From Streptomyces antimicrobicus (lineage in GTDB: Bacteria; Actinomycetota; Actinomycetes; Streptomycetales; Streptomycetaceae): a DNA stretch of 56,590 bases. The notes beneath the pieces are model-generated. The model ran no database searches, had not been told where the DNA came from, and worked only from the letters and a program-made list of their open reading frames with translations. Location of the stretch: positions 1 through 56,590 of the forward strand of contig NZ_JAJAUY010000026.1 in the NCBI RefSeq assembly GCF_020532625.1, written 5' to 3'. Positions 33,445 to 41,748 of this stretch are shown piece by piece. Each line of letters begins with the position of its first letter. Within the stretch, counting starts at the first letter, position 1. The position numbers and the translations under genes were made by a program.

Positions 33445-34692
33445 ATGAGCCGCATGACACGCGACTTCCACGTCAGCCGACGCTCCGTCACCAGGTCCGC
33501 CCTGCTCGGCTCCGCCGCCCTGCTGCTCGGCGGGGGCGGCGGCGCCGCCCGTGCGGCCACCTCCCCGCCACCGGTCCGGGGCGATGCCGTCCTCACCCTC
33601 CCCGCGCCCACGGGCCCGCACCCCGTGGGGCGCCGGTCGGTGCACCTCGTCGACACCTCCCGCCCCGACCCCCTGTCGCCCGGCTGCCCGGTGCGGGAAC
33701 TGATGCTGACCCTCTACTATCCGGCCCGGGACGTCACCGGCCTCGCCCGGGCCCCGCAGCTCCCGGCGCGCGCGGCGGCCGCGTTCGGGCAGATCGCCCC
33801 GTTCGGCCCGCTCCACCTGCCCGCGGCGGGCGTGGACTGGAGCGCCACCGCGTCCCACTCGTACGAGGACGCCCCGGCGCTGCCCGGCCGGCGGCCGGTG
33901 CTGGTGCACAGCCCGGGCGGCGGGGACCCGCGCGGGTGGGGGACCTGCCTGGCCGAGGACCTCGCCGCCCACGGCGCCGTCGTCGTCTCGGTCGACCATC
34001 CCGGGGACGCGGCCGCGGTCGAGTTCCCGGACGTCACCCCGTACCGGCCCGAGCCGGTGCGCGAGACGGTCCTGCGCGGCGAGCCGCGGGACGAGCCGGC
34101 GCTGTGGCGCACGCTGATCGACGTACGGATCGCCGACCTGCACTTCGTCCTCGGCCGGCTCCGCGACCCGGCCGGCCTGCCGCTGCCCGACGGGCTCGCC
34201 GGCGCGCTCGACGCGCGGCGCGTCGGCGTGTACGGGCACTCGGCCGGCGGGAGCGCCGTCACCGAGGTGCTCTTCGAGGACCGGCGGATCCGCGCCGGGA
34301 TCAACCTGGAGGGCTACCTGGACCACCCGCCCACCGAGCCCGGCGGCCCGGCCGTCCCCTTCCCGGTCGTCGCGCACGGGCTGGACCGCCCGCTGCTCCT
34401 GCTGGGCAGCGACGGTTTCGACCACCGACGCGAACTGGCCCGTTCCTGGCAGCCCTTGGCCGCCCGCTCGCCGGGCCGGGTGCGCAGCGCGCGCGTGGCG
34501 GGCGCCGGGCACTGGACCTTCACCGACTTCGCCGCGGTCCTTCCGCAGCTGCGGGCGGCGGGGCTGACGACGGCGGACCGGTGCCGCGCCCTGATCGGCA
34601 CGGCCGGCCCCGAGGTCTCGGTCCCGTACGTCCGCCGTACGGTCCGCGCGTTCTTCGCCCGCCACCTGAGCACCCGGCAGGGGGCGCCGTGA
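33445..34692 (+). CDS. Secreted alpha/beta hydrolase (platelet-activating-factor acetylhydrolase/lipase-like)
   Basis: The protein has 415 residues from ATG 33445, or 412 from ATG 33454. The N-terminus VSRRSVTRSALLGSAALLLGGGGGAARAA has a twin-arginine pair followed by a hydrophobic stretch, consistent with Tat export. The hydrolase fold shows PVLVHSPGGGDPRGWG (oxyanion region), the nucleophile elbow GHSAGG near residue 270, and a late His in GAGHWTF. It resembles bacterial lipases/esterases of the PAF-acetylhydrolase type. It is divergent from the ArsR-like regulator with a shared palindrome. Confidence 0.85.
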   Translation: MSRMTRDFHVSRRSVTRSALLGSAALLLGGGGGAARAATSPPPVRGDAVLTLPAPTGPHPVGRRSVHLVDTSRPDPLSPGCPVRELMLTLYYPARDVTGLARAPQLPARAAAAFGQIAPFGPLHLPAAGVDWSATASHSYEDAPALPGRRPVLVHSPGGGDPRGWGTCLAEDLAAHGAVVVSVDHPGDAAAVEFPDVTPYRPEPVRETVLRGEPRDEPALWRTLIDVRIADLHFVLGRLRDPAGLPLPDGLAGALDARRVGVYGHSAGGSAVTEVLFEDRRIRAGINLEGYLDHPPTEPGGPAVPFPVVAHGLDRPLLLLGSDGFDHRRELARSWQPLAARSPGRVRSARVAGAGHWTFTDFAAVLPQLRAAGLTTADRCRALIGTAGPEVSVPYVRRTVRAFFARHLSTRQGAP

Positions 34693-34772
34693 GACGCGCC
34701 GGAGCCGTACACCACGCCCGGTACGGGTAGGTGACCTGCCGAAACCGCCGCCCAGCACGGGACATTGAAGAC

Positions 34773-35282
34773 ATGACCACTCCGTCGTCGTCCGGCCCGG
34801 ACGCCCTCGCCTGCGTGTTCACCCAGCGCCTCAGCTCCACCCCGCGCGGCGCCCGCCTGGCCCGCCACCTCACCCTGCTCCAGCTGGAGGACTGGGGCAT
34901 CCCCTACCGCACCGACCTCTCCGACCGCGCCGCCCAGCTCGTGGCCGAACTCGCCGCCAACGCCGTCACCCACGGCCGCGTCCCCGGCCGCGACCTGGAA
35001 CTGCGCGTGTCCCTCCTCTCCGGCGTCGTCCGCATCGAACTCGCCGACGCCCGCCGGGACCGCCGCCCCCACCCCACCCCCGACGGCCACGGCCTCCCCC
35101 TGATCGAGGCCCTCGCGGACGCCTGGGGCGTCACGGACCGGGCGATGGGCAAGACGGTGTGGGTGGAGGCGACGGCCTGGGATCAGAGGAACTGGGCCAG
35201 TTCGTCCAAGGCGCGCAGCACCTCCGGTTCGGAGGCGGAGGGGAGTTGGGCGACGACCTCCTCGATTCCGAGGTCGGCGTAG
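34773..35282 (+). CDS. Anti-sigma regulatory factor-like ATP-binding protein (HATPase_c, RsbW-type)
   Basis: The protein has 169 residues. The GHKL ATPase core is visible: N-box LVAELAANAVTHG near residue 58, and an ADARRD region followed by DGHGLPLIEALADAWGV for the G-boxes. Streptomyces encodes many such stand-alone kinases that bind anti-sigma antagonists or other partners. The family fold ends at about VWVEATAW; the last 33 residues are encoded by DNA that overlaps the 3' end of the convergent LLM gene by 100 bp and look like out-of-frame sequence, so the natural stop may have been lost by mutation. Confidence 0.8.
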   Translation: MTTPSSSGPDALACVFTQRLSSTPRGARLARHLTLLQLEDWGIPYRTDLSDRAAQLVAELAANAVTHGRVPGRDLELRVSLLSGVVRIELADARRDRRPHPTPDGHGLPLIEALADAWGVTDRAMGKTVWVEATAWDQRNWASSSKARSTSGSEAEGSWATTSSIPRSA

Positions 35283-36043
35283 TGGCCGAGTTTGCCGGGG
35301 GTGGGGTGGATCGCGTACGGGACGACCTGGAGGGCCTTGGGGTCGCGGCCGGCCCGCTCCCAGACGGAGCGGAGCACCGGCAGCGTCTCGGTCAGCCCGC
35401 GTCCGCCGATCGGCATCCAGCCGTCGGCGTGGTCGGCGATCGCGGCGAACAGCTTGGGGCCGGCGGCGCCGCCGAGCAGGGTGCGGGGACCGTACAGCGG
35501 GATGCCGGCGGCGAGTTCGCGGGGCGCCTGGACCGGCTTGGGGTGGGCGGAGCTGGCCCGGACCGAGGAGAACTGCCCGACGTACGCCGTCGGTTCGGGC
35601 GCCCACAGCGCCCGCATGAGGGCCATCCGGTCCCGGACCAGCTCGCGCCGCTGCCCCCACTCGACACCGTGGTCGGCGGCCTCCTCGGTGTTCCACCCGT
35701 ACCCGACGCCCAGGGTGAACCGCCCGCCGGACAGGTGGTCCAGTGTGGCCACCTGCTTGGCCAGCCCGATCGGGTCGTGCTGCGCGACCAGCGTGATCCC
35801 GGTGCCCAGGTGCAGCCGCTCGGTGACGGCGGCCGCCTGGCCCAGCGCGACGAACGGGTCGAGCGTCCGGCCGTACATCTCGGGCAGCTCACCGCCCATC
35901 GGCGCGGCGGTGTCCCGGCTGACCGGGATGTGCGTGTGCTCGGGCAGATAGAGCCCGCTGAACCCGCGCTCCTCCAGCGCCCGGGCGATCCGGACGGGCG
36001 TGACCGTCAGATCGGTCAGAAAGATGGTCGTGGCGATCCGCAT
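35183..36043 (-). CDS. Luciferase-like (LLM class) F420-dependent oxidoreductase
   Basis: The protein has 286 residues from ATG 36043, with GGAGGTG about ten bases upstream. LLM landmarks are TIFLTDLTVTPVRIARALEERGFSGLYLPEHTHIP, ERLHLGTGITLVAQHDP, ATLDHLSGGRFTLGVGYGWN and LYGPRTLLGGAAGPKLFAAIADHADGWMP, of the type described for F420-dependent enzymes. It has no CTGACG-N3-CGTCAG operator, unlike the two LLM genes of the catabolic block. It converges on the ATPase gene with a 100-bp overlap. The substrate is unknown. Confidence 0.87.
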   Translation of the reverse strand: MRIATTIFLTDLTVTPVRIARALEERGFSGLYLPEHTHIPVSRDTAAPMGGELPEMYGRTLDPFVALGQAAAVTERLHLGTGITLVAQHDPIGLAKQVATLDHLSGGRFTLGVGYGWNTEEAADHGVEWGQRRELVRDRMALMRALWAPEPTAYVGQFSSVRASSAHPKPVQAPRELAAGIPLYGPRTLLGGAAGPKLFAAIADHADGWMPIGGRGLTETLPVLRSVWERAGRDPKALQVVPYAIHPTPGKLGHYADLGIEEVVAQLPSASEPEVLRALDELAQFL

Positions 36044-36196
36044 ACGTGCTGACACCTCCGTCACAGGTTCGGGCCCCGCCACGGTAGGACGTATCCCCCG
36101 AAGACGGCAGGGGGCGCGTCGCGCCGCGCCGCTGGCGTCCGGTGGGTCGGGGCCACCGGTTCGGCCTCCGGGCCGTGCCCGCCTTCCGGGAGGCGA

Positions 36197-36223
36197 CCGG
36201 GGAGATCCGGGCGTTCTCCCCGG
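36197..36223 (-). terminator. Terminator hairpin after the ADP-ribosylglycohydrolase-like gene
   Basis: Perfect 9-bp arms CCGGGGAGA / TCTCCCCGG with a 9-base loop lie 16 bp beyond the stop at 36240. Outer bases (CCTTCC / GGAAGG) can extend the stem. There is no U-tract. Confidence 0.6.
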
Positions 36224-36239
36224 AAGGACGGGCCGGGCG

Positions 36240-37400
36240 TCAGCCGCGCGGGTAGCGGGCCAGCCAGCCGGGGGAGGAGGTGTCGGGGGTGTGCAGGGTG
36301 GGGCCCTGGGTCAGCTCCAGGGCGAGGTCGTCGGCCAGTTCGAGGACGGTGGCGCGGCCCTCCAGCTCGGCCAGCCAGGGCGCCGGCAGGGCCGTCTCAC
36401 CGTGCAGGGCGCCCAGCAGCGCGCCGCACAGCGCACCGGTCGTGGCGGAGTCGCCGCCGTGGTCGACGGCCAGCCGCAGCCCGTGGCGCACGTCCTCGGC
36501 GACCAGGGCGCAGTAGACGGCCGCGGCCAGGCAGTGGGCGGCGTGGGGGTCGTCGTCGGGGAAGAGGGACTCGACGAGCTTCGGCGAGGGCACGCCCTCG
36601 GTGACGGCGGCCAGCGCCCGGCGCAGCGCGTCCGCCACCGGCTGGTGCCCGGGCCGGGCATCGAGCAGGGCCAGGGCGCGCCCGGTGGCCGGGGCGAGGG
36701 CCTCGCCGCGGGCGAGGCCGTGGACGATGACGGCGACGGCGGCGGCGGACAGGTACGCGGTGGGGTGGCCGTGGCTCTGTACGGCGCACTCGACGGCGAG
36801 TTGCAGCACCAGCGCCGGGTCCCAGCCGACCAGCAGGCCGAACGGCACCGACCGCACGGTGGCCCCGGCGTCCCGGGCGGTGGGGTTCTTGGGCCGGTCC
36901 AAGGTGCCGAGGACGTCGTCGCCGAAGCCGGTCAGGCAGGCCGGAGCCGGGTCGCGGCGGGCGTAGAGCCACTCCTGCCGGGCCAGCCAGCCGTTGTCGG
37001 CGCGGCGCTCGTCCGGGCCCCAGTCGTGCTGGGTGGCCGCCCAGCGCCGGTACGCGCGGTGGAGGCCGGTGGGCGGGTGCCAGGCGCCGGTGTCGCGGCG
37101 GACGTGGGCGCGTATGAGGCCGTCGACGGTGAAGAGGGTGAGCTGGGTCGCGGCGGTGACGGCGCCGCGCCGTCCGGGCGAGCCCCCGGCCCCGGGACCG
37201 GCCACCGGTTCGGTGAGTCCCTCCGGCCCGTGGGCCGCGCGGATGCCGTCCAGGGACAGCCCCGCCACCGGGGCGCCGAGGGCGTCGCCGAGGGCGGCCC
37301 CCAGCAGCGTGCCCCGGACCCGGCTACGGAAGTCCTGCTGCTCGGCCCGCCCCCAGAGCCCCGTCCACGCCACGGCTCGCCCGCCGGTCTGGTCGTCCAT
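36240..37400 (-). CDS. ADP-ribosylglycohydrolase-fold protein lacking key metal-binding Asps
   Basis: The protein has 386 residues from ATG 37400. The fold is recognisable from GTLLGAALGDALGAPVAG (30-47) and a C-terminal helical core AVDHGGDSATTGALCGALLGALHG (311-334). In active family members (DraG, ARH3) the N-terminal ligand motif is T-D-D-T and the C-terminal one is G-D-[ST]-D-[ST]; here they read T82-A-A-T85 and G316-D-S-A-T320, so three Asp positions of the di-metal centre are Ala. The protein is therefore probably not a hydrolase of the known type and may bind ADP-ribose or a modified partner. It is monocistronic, with a terminator hairpin just after the stop. Confidence 0.83.
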   Translation of the reverse strand: MDDQTGGRAVAWTGLWGRAEQQDFRSRVRGTLLGAALGDALGAPVAGLSLDGIRAAHGPEGLTEPVAGPGAGGSPGRRGAVTAATQLTLFTVDGLIRAHVRRDTGAWHPPTGLHRAYRRWAATQHDWGPDERRADNGWLARQEWLYARRDPAPACLTGFGDDVLGTLDRPKNPTARDAGATVRSVPFGLLVGWDPALVLQLAVECAVQSHGHPTAYLSAAAVAVIVHGLARGEALAPATGRALALLDARPGHQPVADALRRALAAVTEGVPSPKLVESLFPDDDPHAAHCLAAAVYCALVAEDVRHGLRLAVDHGGDSATTGALCGALLGALHGETALPAPWLAELEGRATVLELADDLALELTQGPTLHTPDTSSPGWLARYPRG

Positions 37401-37536
37401 GTGTCCCCCGCTCCACTCTGGCGCGCACTGTAGTGGACAGCATCGACCGAAGGACGCCCCGAGCCCAACCCCGCCCAGAACGACCGAAACACGCGGGGCC
37501 CGACCCACGACCCTGCCTGAGCCCCCGGCCCCCGAA

Positions 37537-37629
37537 GCCGCCCCGCGCCGGAACCCCGCGGCCGCCCCGCGCCGGAACCCCGAAGCCGCCCCGCGCCGGA
37601 ACCCCGCGGCCGCCCCGCGCCGGAACCGG
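37537..37629. repeat. 24-bp tandem repeat between the ADP-ribosylglycohydrolase-like and FO synthase genes
   Basis: Three full copies (37537-37560, 37561-37584, 37585-37608) and most of a fourth of the unit beginning GCCGCCCCGCGCCGG, with a two-base variation in copy 2. It lies just downstream of the fbiC stop on the minus strand. The rest of 37401-37661 holds no gene. Confidence 0.8.
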
Positions 37630-37661
37630 GCGCCGGAACCCCGCGGCCGCCCGGCGGCCCC

Positions 37662-40301
37662 TCAGCGCCCGCCCTCGTCCTCCAACACCGGCAGCAGCTC
37701 GGGCAGATGGCCGTCCGAGGCGCGGGCGGCCGCCTGGCGTTCCGCCGGGACCTCCCCGTACAGCGTCGTGCGCGGCCGCGCCGGCCGCCCCGCCGCCTCG
37801 GCGATGGCGACCAGGTCCCGCACCGACCGGTACGAGCCGTAACTCGACCCGGCCATCCGCGAGATGGTCTCCTCCATCAGCGTGCCGCCCAGGTCGTTCG
37901 CCCCGGACCGCAGCATCTCGGCCGCGCCCTCCGCGCCCAGCTTCACCCAGCTGGTCTGGATGTTGGTGATGTGCGGGTGGAGCAGCAGCCGCGCCATCGC
38001 GGTGACGGCCCGGTTGTCGCGCGCGGTGGGGCCGGGCCGGGCGATGCCGGCCAGGTACACCGGGGCGTTGGTGTGGATGAACGGCAGCGTCACGAACTCG
38101 GTGAAGCCCTCCACGCCCTTCTCCCGCGCGGCCCGCTGCATCCGCGCCAGCGTGCGCAAGTGCCCCAGCCAGTGCCGCGGCTGGTCCACATGGCCGTACA
38201 TCATCGTGGACGAGGACCGGATGCCCAGCTCGTGGGCGGTCGAGACGACGTCGATCCAGTCGGCCGCCGGCAGCTTGCCCTTGGTGAGCACCCAGCGCAC
38301 CTCGTCGTCGAGGATCTCCGCCGCCGTCCCCGGGACGGAGTCCAGTCCGGCCTCCTTGGCGGCCGTCAGCCAGTCCCGTACCGACATCCCGGTACGGGTG
38401 GCGCCGTTGACGACCTCCATCGGCGAGAAGGCGTGCACGTGCAGGCCCGGCACCCGCTCCTTGACCGCCCGCGCGATCTCGAAGTACGCCGTCCCCGGCA
38501 GGTCCGGGTGGATGCCGCCCTGCATGCACACCTCGACGGCGCCCACGTCCCACGCCTGCTGGGCGCGGTCGGCGACCTGCTGCAGCGACAGGGTGTAGGC
38601 GTCGGCGTCCGTACGGCGCTGCGCGAACGCGCAGAAGCGGCAGCCGGTGTAGCAGACGTTGGTGAAGTTGATGTTCCGCGTGACGATGTACGTGACGTCG
38701 TCGCCGACCACCGACCGGCGCAGGTCGTCCGCGATCCGGCAGAGCGCGTCCAGCGCCGGCCCGTCCGCGTGCAGCAGGGACAGCGCCTGATCGTCGGTGA
38801 GCCGCTCCGGGTCCGCGGCGGCCTGCCGCAGCGCGGCCCGTACGTCGGTGTCGAGGCGCTCCGGTGCCGATCGCGGGTCGGGGGCCATGCCGGGCGCGGC
38901 CGCCTCCCGCAGCGCCTCCCAGTCGCCGTAGACCTCGTCGAAGTCCTCGCGGCGGTCGGAGCTGCGGCCCTCGGAGTCGATGGTGCGGTGCAGGTCGGTC
39001 CGGCCGGAGGACCCGAAGGCGGCGAAGCCCTCGTCGGGCTCCTGCCACGGCAGCCCCTTGACCTCGGCGTGCTCGTCGGCGAGGCCGGTGGCGGGGTCGG
39101 CGAGCGCGCGCACGTGCGGCAGCAGCCGGGGGTCGAGCCAGGGCTCGCCGCGCCGGACGAACTCGGGGTAGACGCACAGGCGCTCGCGCAGCGCGAAGCC
39201 GGCCTCGGCGGACCGCTGCGCCAGCAGCTCGATCCGGGGCCACGGGCGCTCGGGGTTGACGTGGTCGACGGTCAGCGGGGAGACCCCGCCCCAGTCGTCG
39301 ATGCCGGCCGCGATCAGCCGGCCGTACTCCTCGTCCACGAGGTTCGGCGGCGCCTGCAGGCAGGCGGCGGGTCCCATGATGTGCCGGGCGACGGCGACGG
39401 TGGCGACCAGGTCGTCCAGTTCGGCGTCCGGCATCCCGCGCATCGCCGTGTCCGGCTTGGCGCGGAAGTTCTGGATGATCAGCTCCTGGATGCCGTGGTA
39501 CGCGCGGCTGACGCGGCGCAGCGCGAACAGCGACTCGGCGCGCTCCTCGTACGTCTCCCCGATGCCGATCAGCAGGCCGGAGGTGAACGGCACGGACGAG
39601 CGCCCCGCGTCCTCCAGGACCCGCAGCCGCACGGCCGGCTCCTTGTCGGGCGAGCCGTGGTGGGGCCCGCCCGGCTCCGACCACAGCCGGGTGGCGGTGG
39701 TCTCCAGCATCATCCCCATGCTGGGGGCGACCGGCTTGAGCCGCTGGAAGTCGGTCCAGGACATGACGCCGGGGTTGAGGTGGGGGAGCAGCCCCGTCTC
39801 CTCCAGGATCCGGATCGACATGGCCCGCACGTAGGCGATGGTGTCGTCGTAGCCGTGCGCGTCGAGCCACTCGCGGGCCTCGGGCCAGCGGTCCTCGGGC
39901 TTGTCCCCGAGGGTGATCAGGGCCTCCTTGCAGCCCTGCTCGGCGCCGCGCCGGGCGATGTCCAGCACCTCGTCCGGCGACATGAACATCCCGTGGCCGG
40001 CCCGCCGGAGCTTGCCGGGGACGGTCGCGAACGTGCAGTAGTGGCACTTGTCCCGGCACAGCCTGGTCAGCGGGATGAACACGCTCTTGGAGTACGTGAT
40101 CACTCCGGCCCGGCCCGCCGCCGCCAGTCCCGCGTCGCGGACCCGGGCGGCGGAGGCGGTCAGGTCGTCGAGGTCCGCCCCGCGCGCCTGGAGCAGCACG
40201 GCCGCCTCGGTCACGTCCAGCGCCACGCCGTCCCGGGCCCGGCGCAGCGCGCGGCGCATGGCGTTGGGGGTCGGGGCGGAGGCGTTGCCAGGAGACGTCA
40301 T
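37662..40301 (-). CDS. fbiC: FO synthase (fused CofG-CofH), coenzyme F420 biosynthesis
   Basis: This 879-residue bifunctional radical SAM enzyme makes FO, the deazaflavin core of coenzyme F420, from tyrosine and 5-amino-6-ribitylaminouracil. Two [4Fe-4S] motifs mark the halves: CRDKCHYC (C82, C86, C89) in the CofG-like half and CYTGCRFC (C550, C554, C557) in the CofH-like half, joined by a linker near residues 400-480. Length and fused form are typical for actinobacteria. The start is 40 bp downstream of the SDR gene on the same strand, so some transcription may enter from the SDR promoter with its operator; a possible -10 (TATGCT) just before the ATG suggests its own promoter too. Its product is needed by the F420-type LLM enzymes in this window. 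Confidence 0.96.
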   Translation of the reverse strand: MTSPGNASAPTPNAMRRALRRARDGVALDVTEAAVLLQARGADLDDLTASAARVRDAGLAAAGRAGVITYSKSVFIPLTRLCRDKCHYCTFATVPGKLRRAGHGMFMSPDEVLDIARRGAEQGCKEALITLGDKPEDRWPEAREWLDAHGYDDTIAYVRAMSIRILEETGLLPHLNPGVMSWTDFQRLKPVAPSMGMMLETTATRLWSEPGGPHHGSPDKEPAVRLRVLEDAGRSSVPFTSGLLIGIGETYEERAESLFALRRVSRAYHGIQELIIQNFRAKPDTAMRGMPDAELDDLVATVAVARHIMGPAACLQAPPNLVDEEYGRLIAAGIDDWGGVSPLTVDHVNPERPWPRIELLAQRSAEAGFALRERLCVYPEFVRRGEPWLDPRLLPHVRALADPATGLADEHAEVKGLPWQEPDEGFAAFGSSGRTDLHRTIDSEGRSSDRREDFDEVYGDWEALREAAAPGMAPDPRSAPERLDTDVRAALRQAAADPERLTDDQALSLLHADGPALDALCRIADDLRRSVVGDDVTYIVTRNINFTNVCYTGCRFCAFAQRRTDADAYTLSLQQVADRAQQAWDVGAVEVCMQGGIHPDLPGTAYFEIARAVKERVPGLHVHAFSPMEVVNGATRTGMSVRDWLTAAKEAGLDSVPGTAAEILDDEVRWVLTKGKLPAADWIDVVSTAHELGIRSSSTMMYGHVDQPRHWLGHLRTLARMQRAAREKGVEGFTEFVTLPFIHTNAPVYLAGIARPGPTARDNRAVTAMARLLLHPHITNIQTSWVKLGAEGAAEMLRSGANDLGGTLMEETISRMAGSSYGSYRSVRDLVAIAEAAGRPARPRTTLYGEVPAERQAAARASDGHLPELLPVLEDEGGR

Positions 40302-40341
40302 ACCGCGAGCATACGATCCGCTGATCGGGGCACGGGGCGGG

Positions 40342-41124
40342 TCATCGCATCAGCTCACCCGCGTTGACCAGCAGCGACTGGCCGGTTATCGCCCGGGCCC
40401 GGTCGCTGGCGAGGAACGCCACGGCGTCGGCCACGTCCCCGTCCGTGGCGAGTTCGGGCAGCGCCGTGCGCCTGGTGAGCCGGCCGAGCACCTCCTCCTC
40501 GCCGACCTGCTCGCTGTGCGCGGTGAAGGTGACGAAGGCCTGGACGGGCGGGCCCCACATCCAGCCGGGCAGCACGGTGTTGACCCGGATCCGGTACGGG
40601 CCGAGTTCCCGGGCCATGGAGTACATGGCCGAGGTCAGCGCCCCCTTGGAGGCGGCGTACGCGGCCTGCTGGACCTCGCTCGGCGCGGCCACCGACGACT
40701 GCGTGCCGACGATCACGACGGACCCGCCGCGCTCCTTGAGCGCGGGCAGGCAGGCCCGGGTCATCCGCAGGGTGCCGAGCAGGTTGACGTCGAGGACCTG
40801 CTGCCAGGTGCCGAAGTCGGCGTCCTGGAGGCCGCCGAAGTACGAGTCCCAGGCGGCGACGTGCACGACGGCGTCGATCCGGCCGAACCGCTCCACGGCG
40901 AGCGCGGCCAGGGCCTCGCACCGGGCCTCGTCGGTGATGTCGGTGGTCCGGTAGGCGGTGTGCCGCCCGTCGGGGTCGATCTCGGCGGCGGACTTGGCGA
41001 GGTTCGCCTCCGTGCGCGCCCCGAGCACGGCGTTCCCGCCGTCCCGTACGACGGCGGCGGCGACCTGGTGCCCGAGCCCGGCCCCGACCCCGGAGACGAC
41101 GACGGTCTTCCCTTGCAGCAGCAT
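40342..41124 (-). CDS. SDR family oxidoreductase
   Basis: This 260-residue short-chain dehydrogenase has the cofactor motif SGVGAGLG (11-18), Ser at 143-144 in GTQSSV, and Y156-x3-K160 (YAASK). The NNAG position reads HVAAWD, a divergent form. It probably oxidises or reduces a hydroxyl/keto group of a catabolic intermediate. Operator site 7 lies 32 bp upstream, linking it to the genes at 10-25 kb although it is 15 kb away. fbiC follows on the same strand after 40 bp. Confidence 0.9.
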   Translation of the reverse strand: MLLQGKTVVVSGVGAGLGHQVAAAVVRDGGNAVLGARTEANLAKSAAEIDPDGRHTAYRTTDITDEARCEALAALAVERFGRIDAVVHVAAWDSYFGGLQDADFGTWQQVLDVNLLGTLRMTRACLPALKERGGSVVIVGTQSSVAAPSEVQQAAYAASKGALTSAMYSMARELGPYRIRVNTVLPGWMWGPPVQAFVTFTAHSEQVGEEEVLGRLTRRTALPELATDGDVADAVAFLASDRARAITGQSLLVNAGELMR

Positions 41125-41156
41125 GTGCGCTCGCCTCCTGGCACCGGAACCCGGAT

Positions 41157-41171
41157 GTGACGGTGCGTCAG
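41157..41171. promoter_or_regulatory. Palindromic operator, site 7
   Basis: GTGACGGTGCGTCAG, one base from the consensus, lies 32 bp before the SDR start, read on the minus strand. Confidence 0.72.
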
Positions 41172-41200
41172 ACTACGGGTGCGGCGCCGAGGAGGGAAGG

Positions 41201-41578
41201 TCACGGGGACGGGGGCTTGCGGGGGGTCAGGGCGGCCAGGGCGGCGGTCGCGAGGAGGGTCCCCACCGCGACCATGGCCACGCCGATCACGAACAGGCCG
41301 CTGGCGTCGTCCGACCAGTCGTAGAAGGCGGCGGCGGTGGTCCCGGCCGTGGTGGCGAACACGGCGGCGTGGGCGTGGCGCCGGTACGCGGCCCAGCACA
41401 CCGCCGCGCCCACGGTCAGGGCGAGCCCCAGGACCTGCCACGTCTCGTACGGGCCGGTCGTCGAGCCGTCGGGCTGCTGGTCGCGGTGCTGGTCCCAACC
41501 CAGCCAGGCGGCCCATGCCGCGGTCGCGAGGAGGAACAGCAGCAGGGCGGGGGCGAGGACCGTGAGCTTCTGGCGCAT
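41201..41578 (-). CDS. Small four-helix membrane protein of unknown function
   Basis: The protein has 125 residues from ATG 41578. Four hydrophobic segments are visible: LTVLAPALLLFLLATAAWAA, VLGLALTVGAAVCWAAY, AAVFATTAGTTAAAF and GLFVIGVAMVAVGTLLATAAL. No family is recognised. A longer frame to 41728 would cover operator site 8, which argues for the shorter start. It is transcribed towards the SDR gene, 29 bp before operator site 7. Confidence 0.65.
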   Translation of the reverse strand: MRQKLTVLAPALLLFLLATAAWAAWLGWDQHRDQQPDGSTTGPYETWQVLGLALTVGAAVCWAAYRRHAHAAVFATTAGTTAAAFYDWSDDASGLFVIGVAMVAVGTLLATAALAALTPRKPPSP

Positions 41579-41718
41579 GGCTCCAGCATCCGGCCGGGCC
41601 GCGCGGCGGGCGAGTGCGCGCGTACTCACCCGCTTCTGAGTAGCCGGACGGCCGGACAGCAGGGCGGCCGGACGGTCGGACGGCCGGACGGCGGACGTGG
41701 TGCGGCAGGTCTCGCTAT

Positions 41719-41733
41719 CTGACGGCAAGTCAG
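41719..41733. promoter_or_regulatory. Palindromic operator, site 8
   Basis: CTGACGGCAAGTCAG lies 15 bp before the start of the EthD-like gene, and is of the same variant as site 1 (AGTCAG in the right arm). Confidence 0.74.
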
Positions 41734-41748
41734 GTAGACGGATAGGGC

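Noticed and set aside
36000..36020. TGACCGTCAGATCGGTCAG, resembling the CTGACG-type operator
   Set aside because: It lies inside the coding start of the LLM gene, the half-site spacing is wrong (two GTCAG in direct orientation) and it lacks the inverted 6+6 arms.
37537..37629. 24-bp tandem repeats as a CRISPR array
   Set aside because: The units are directly adjacent without spacers and there are no cas genes.
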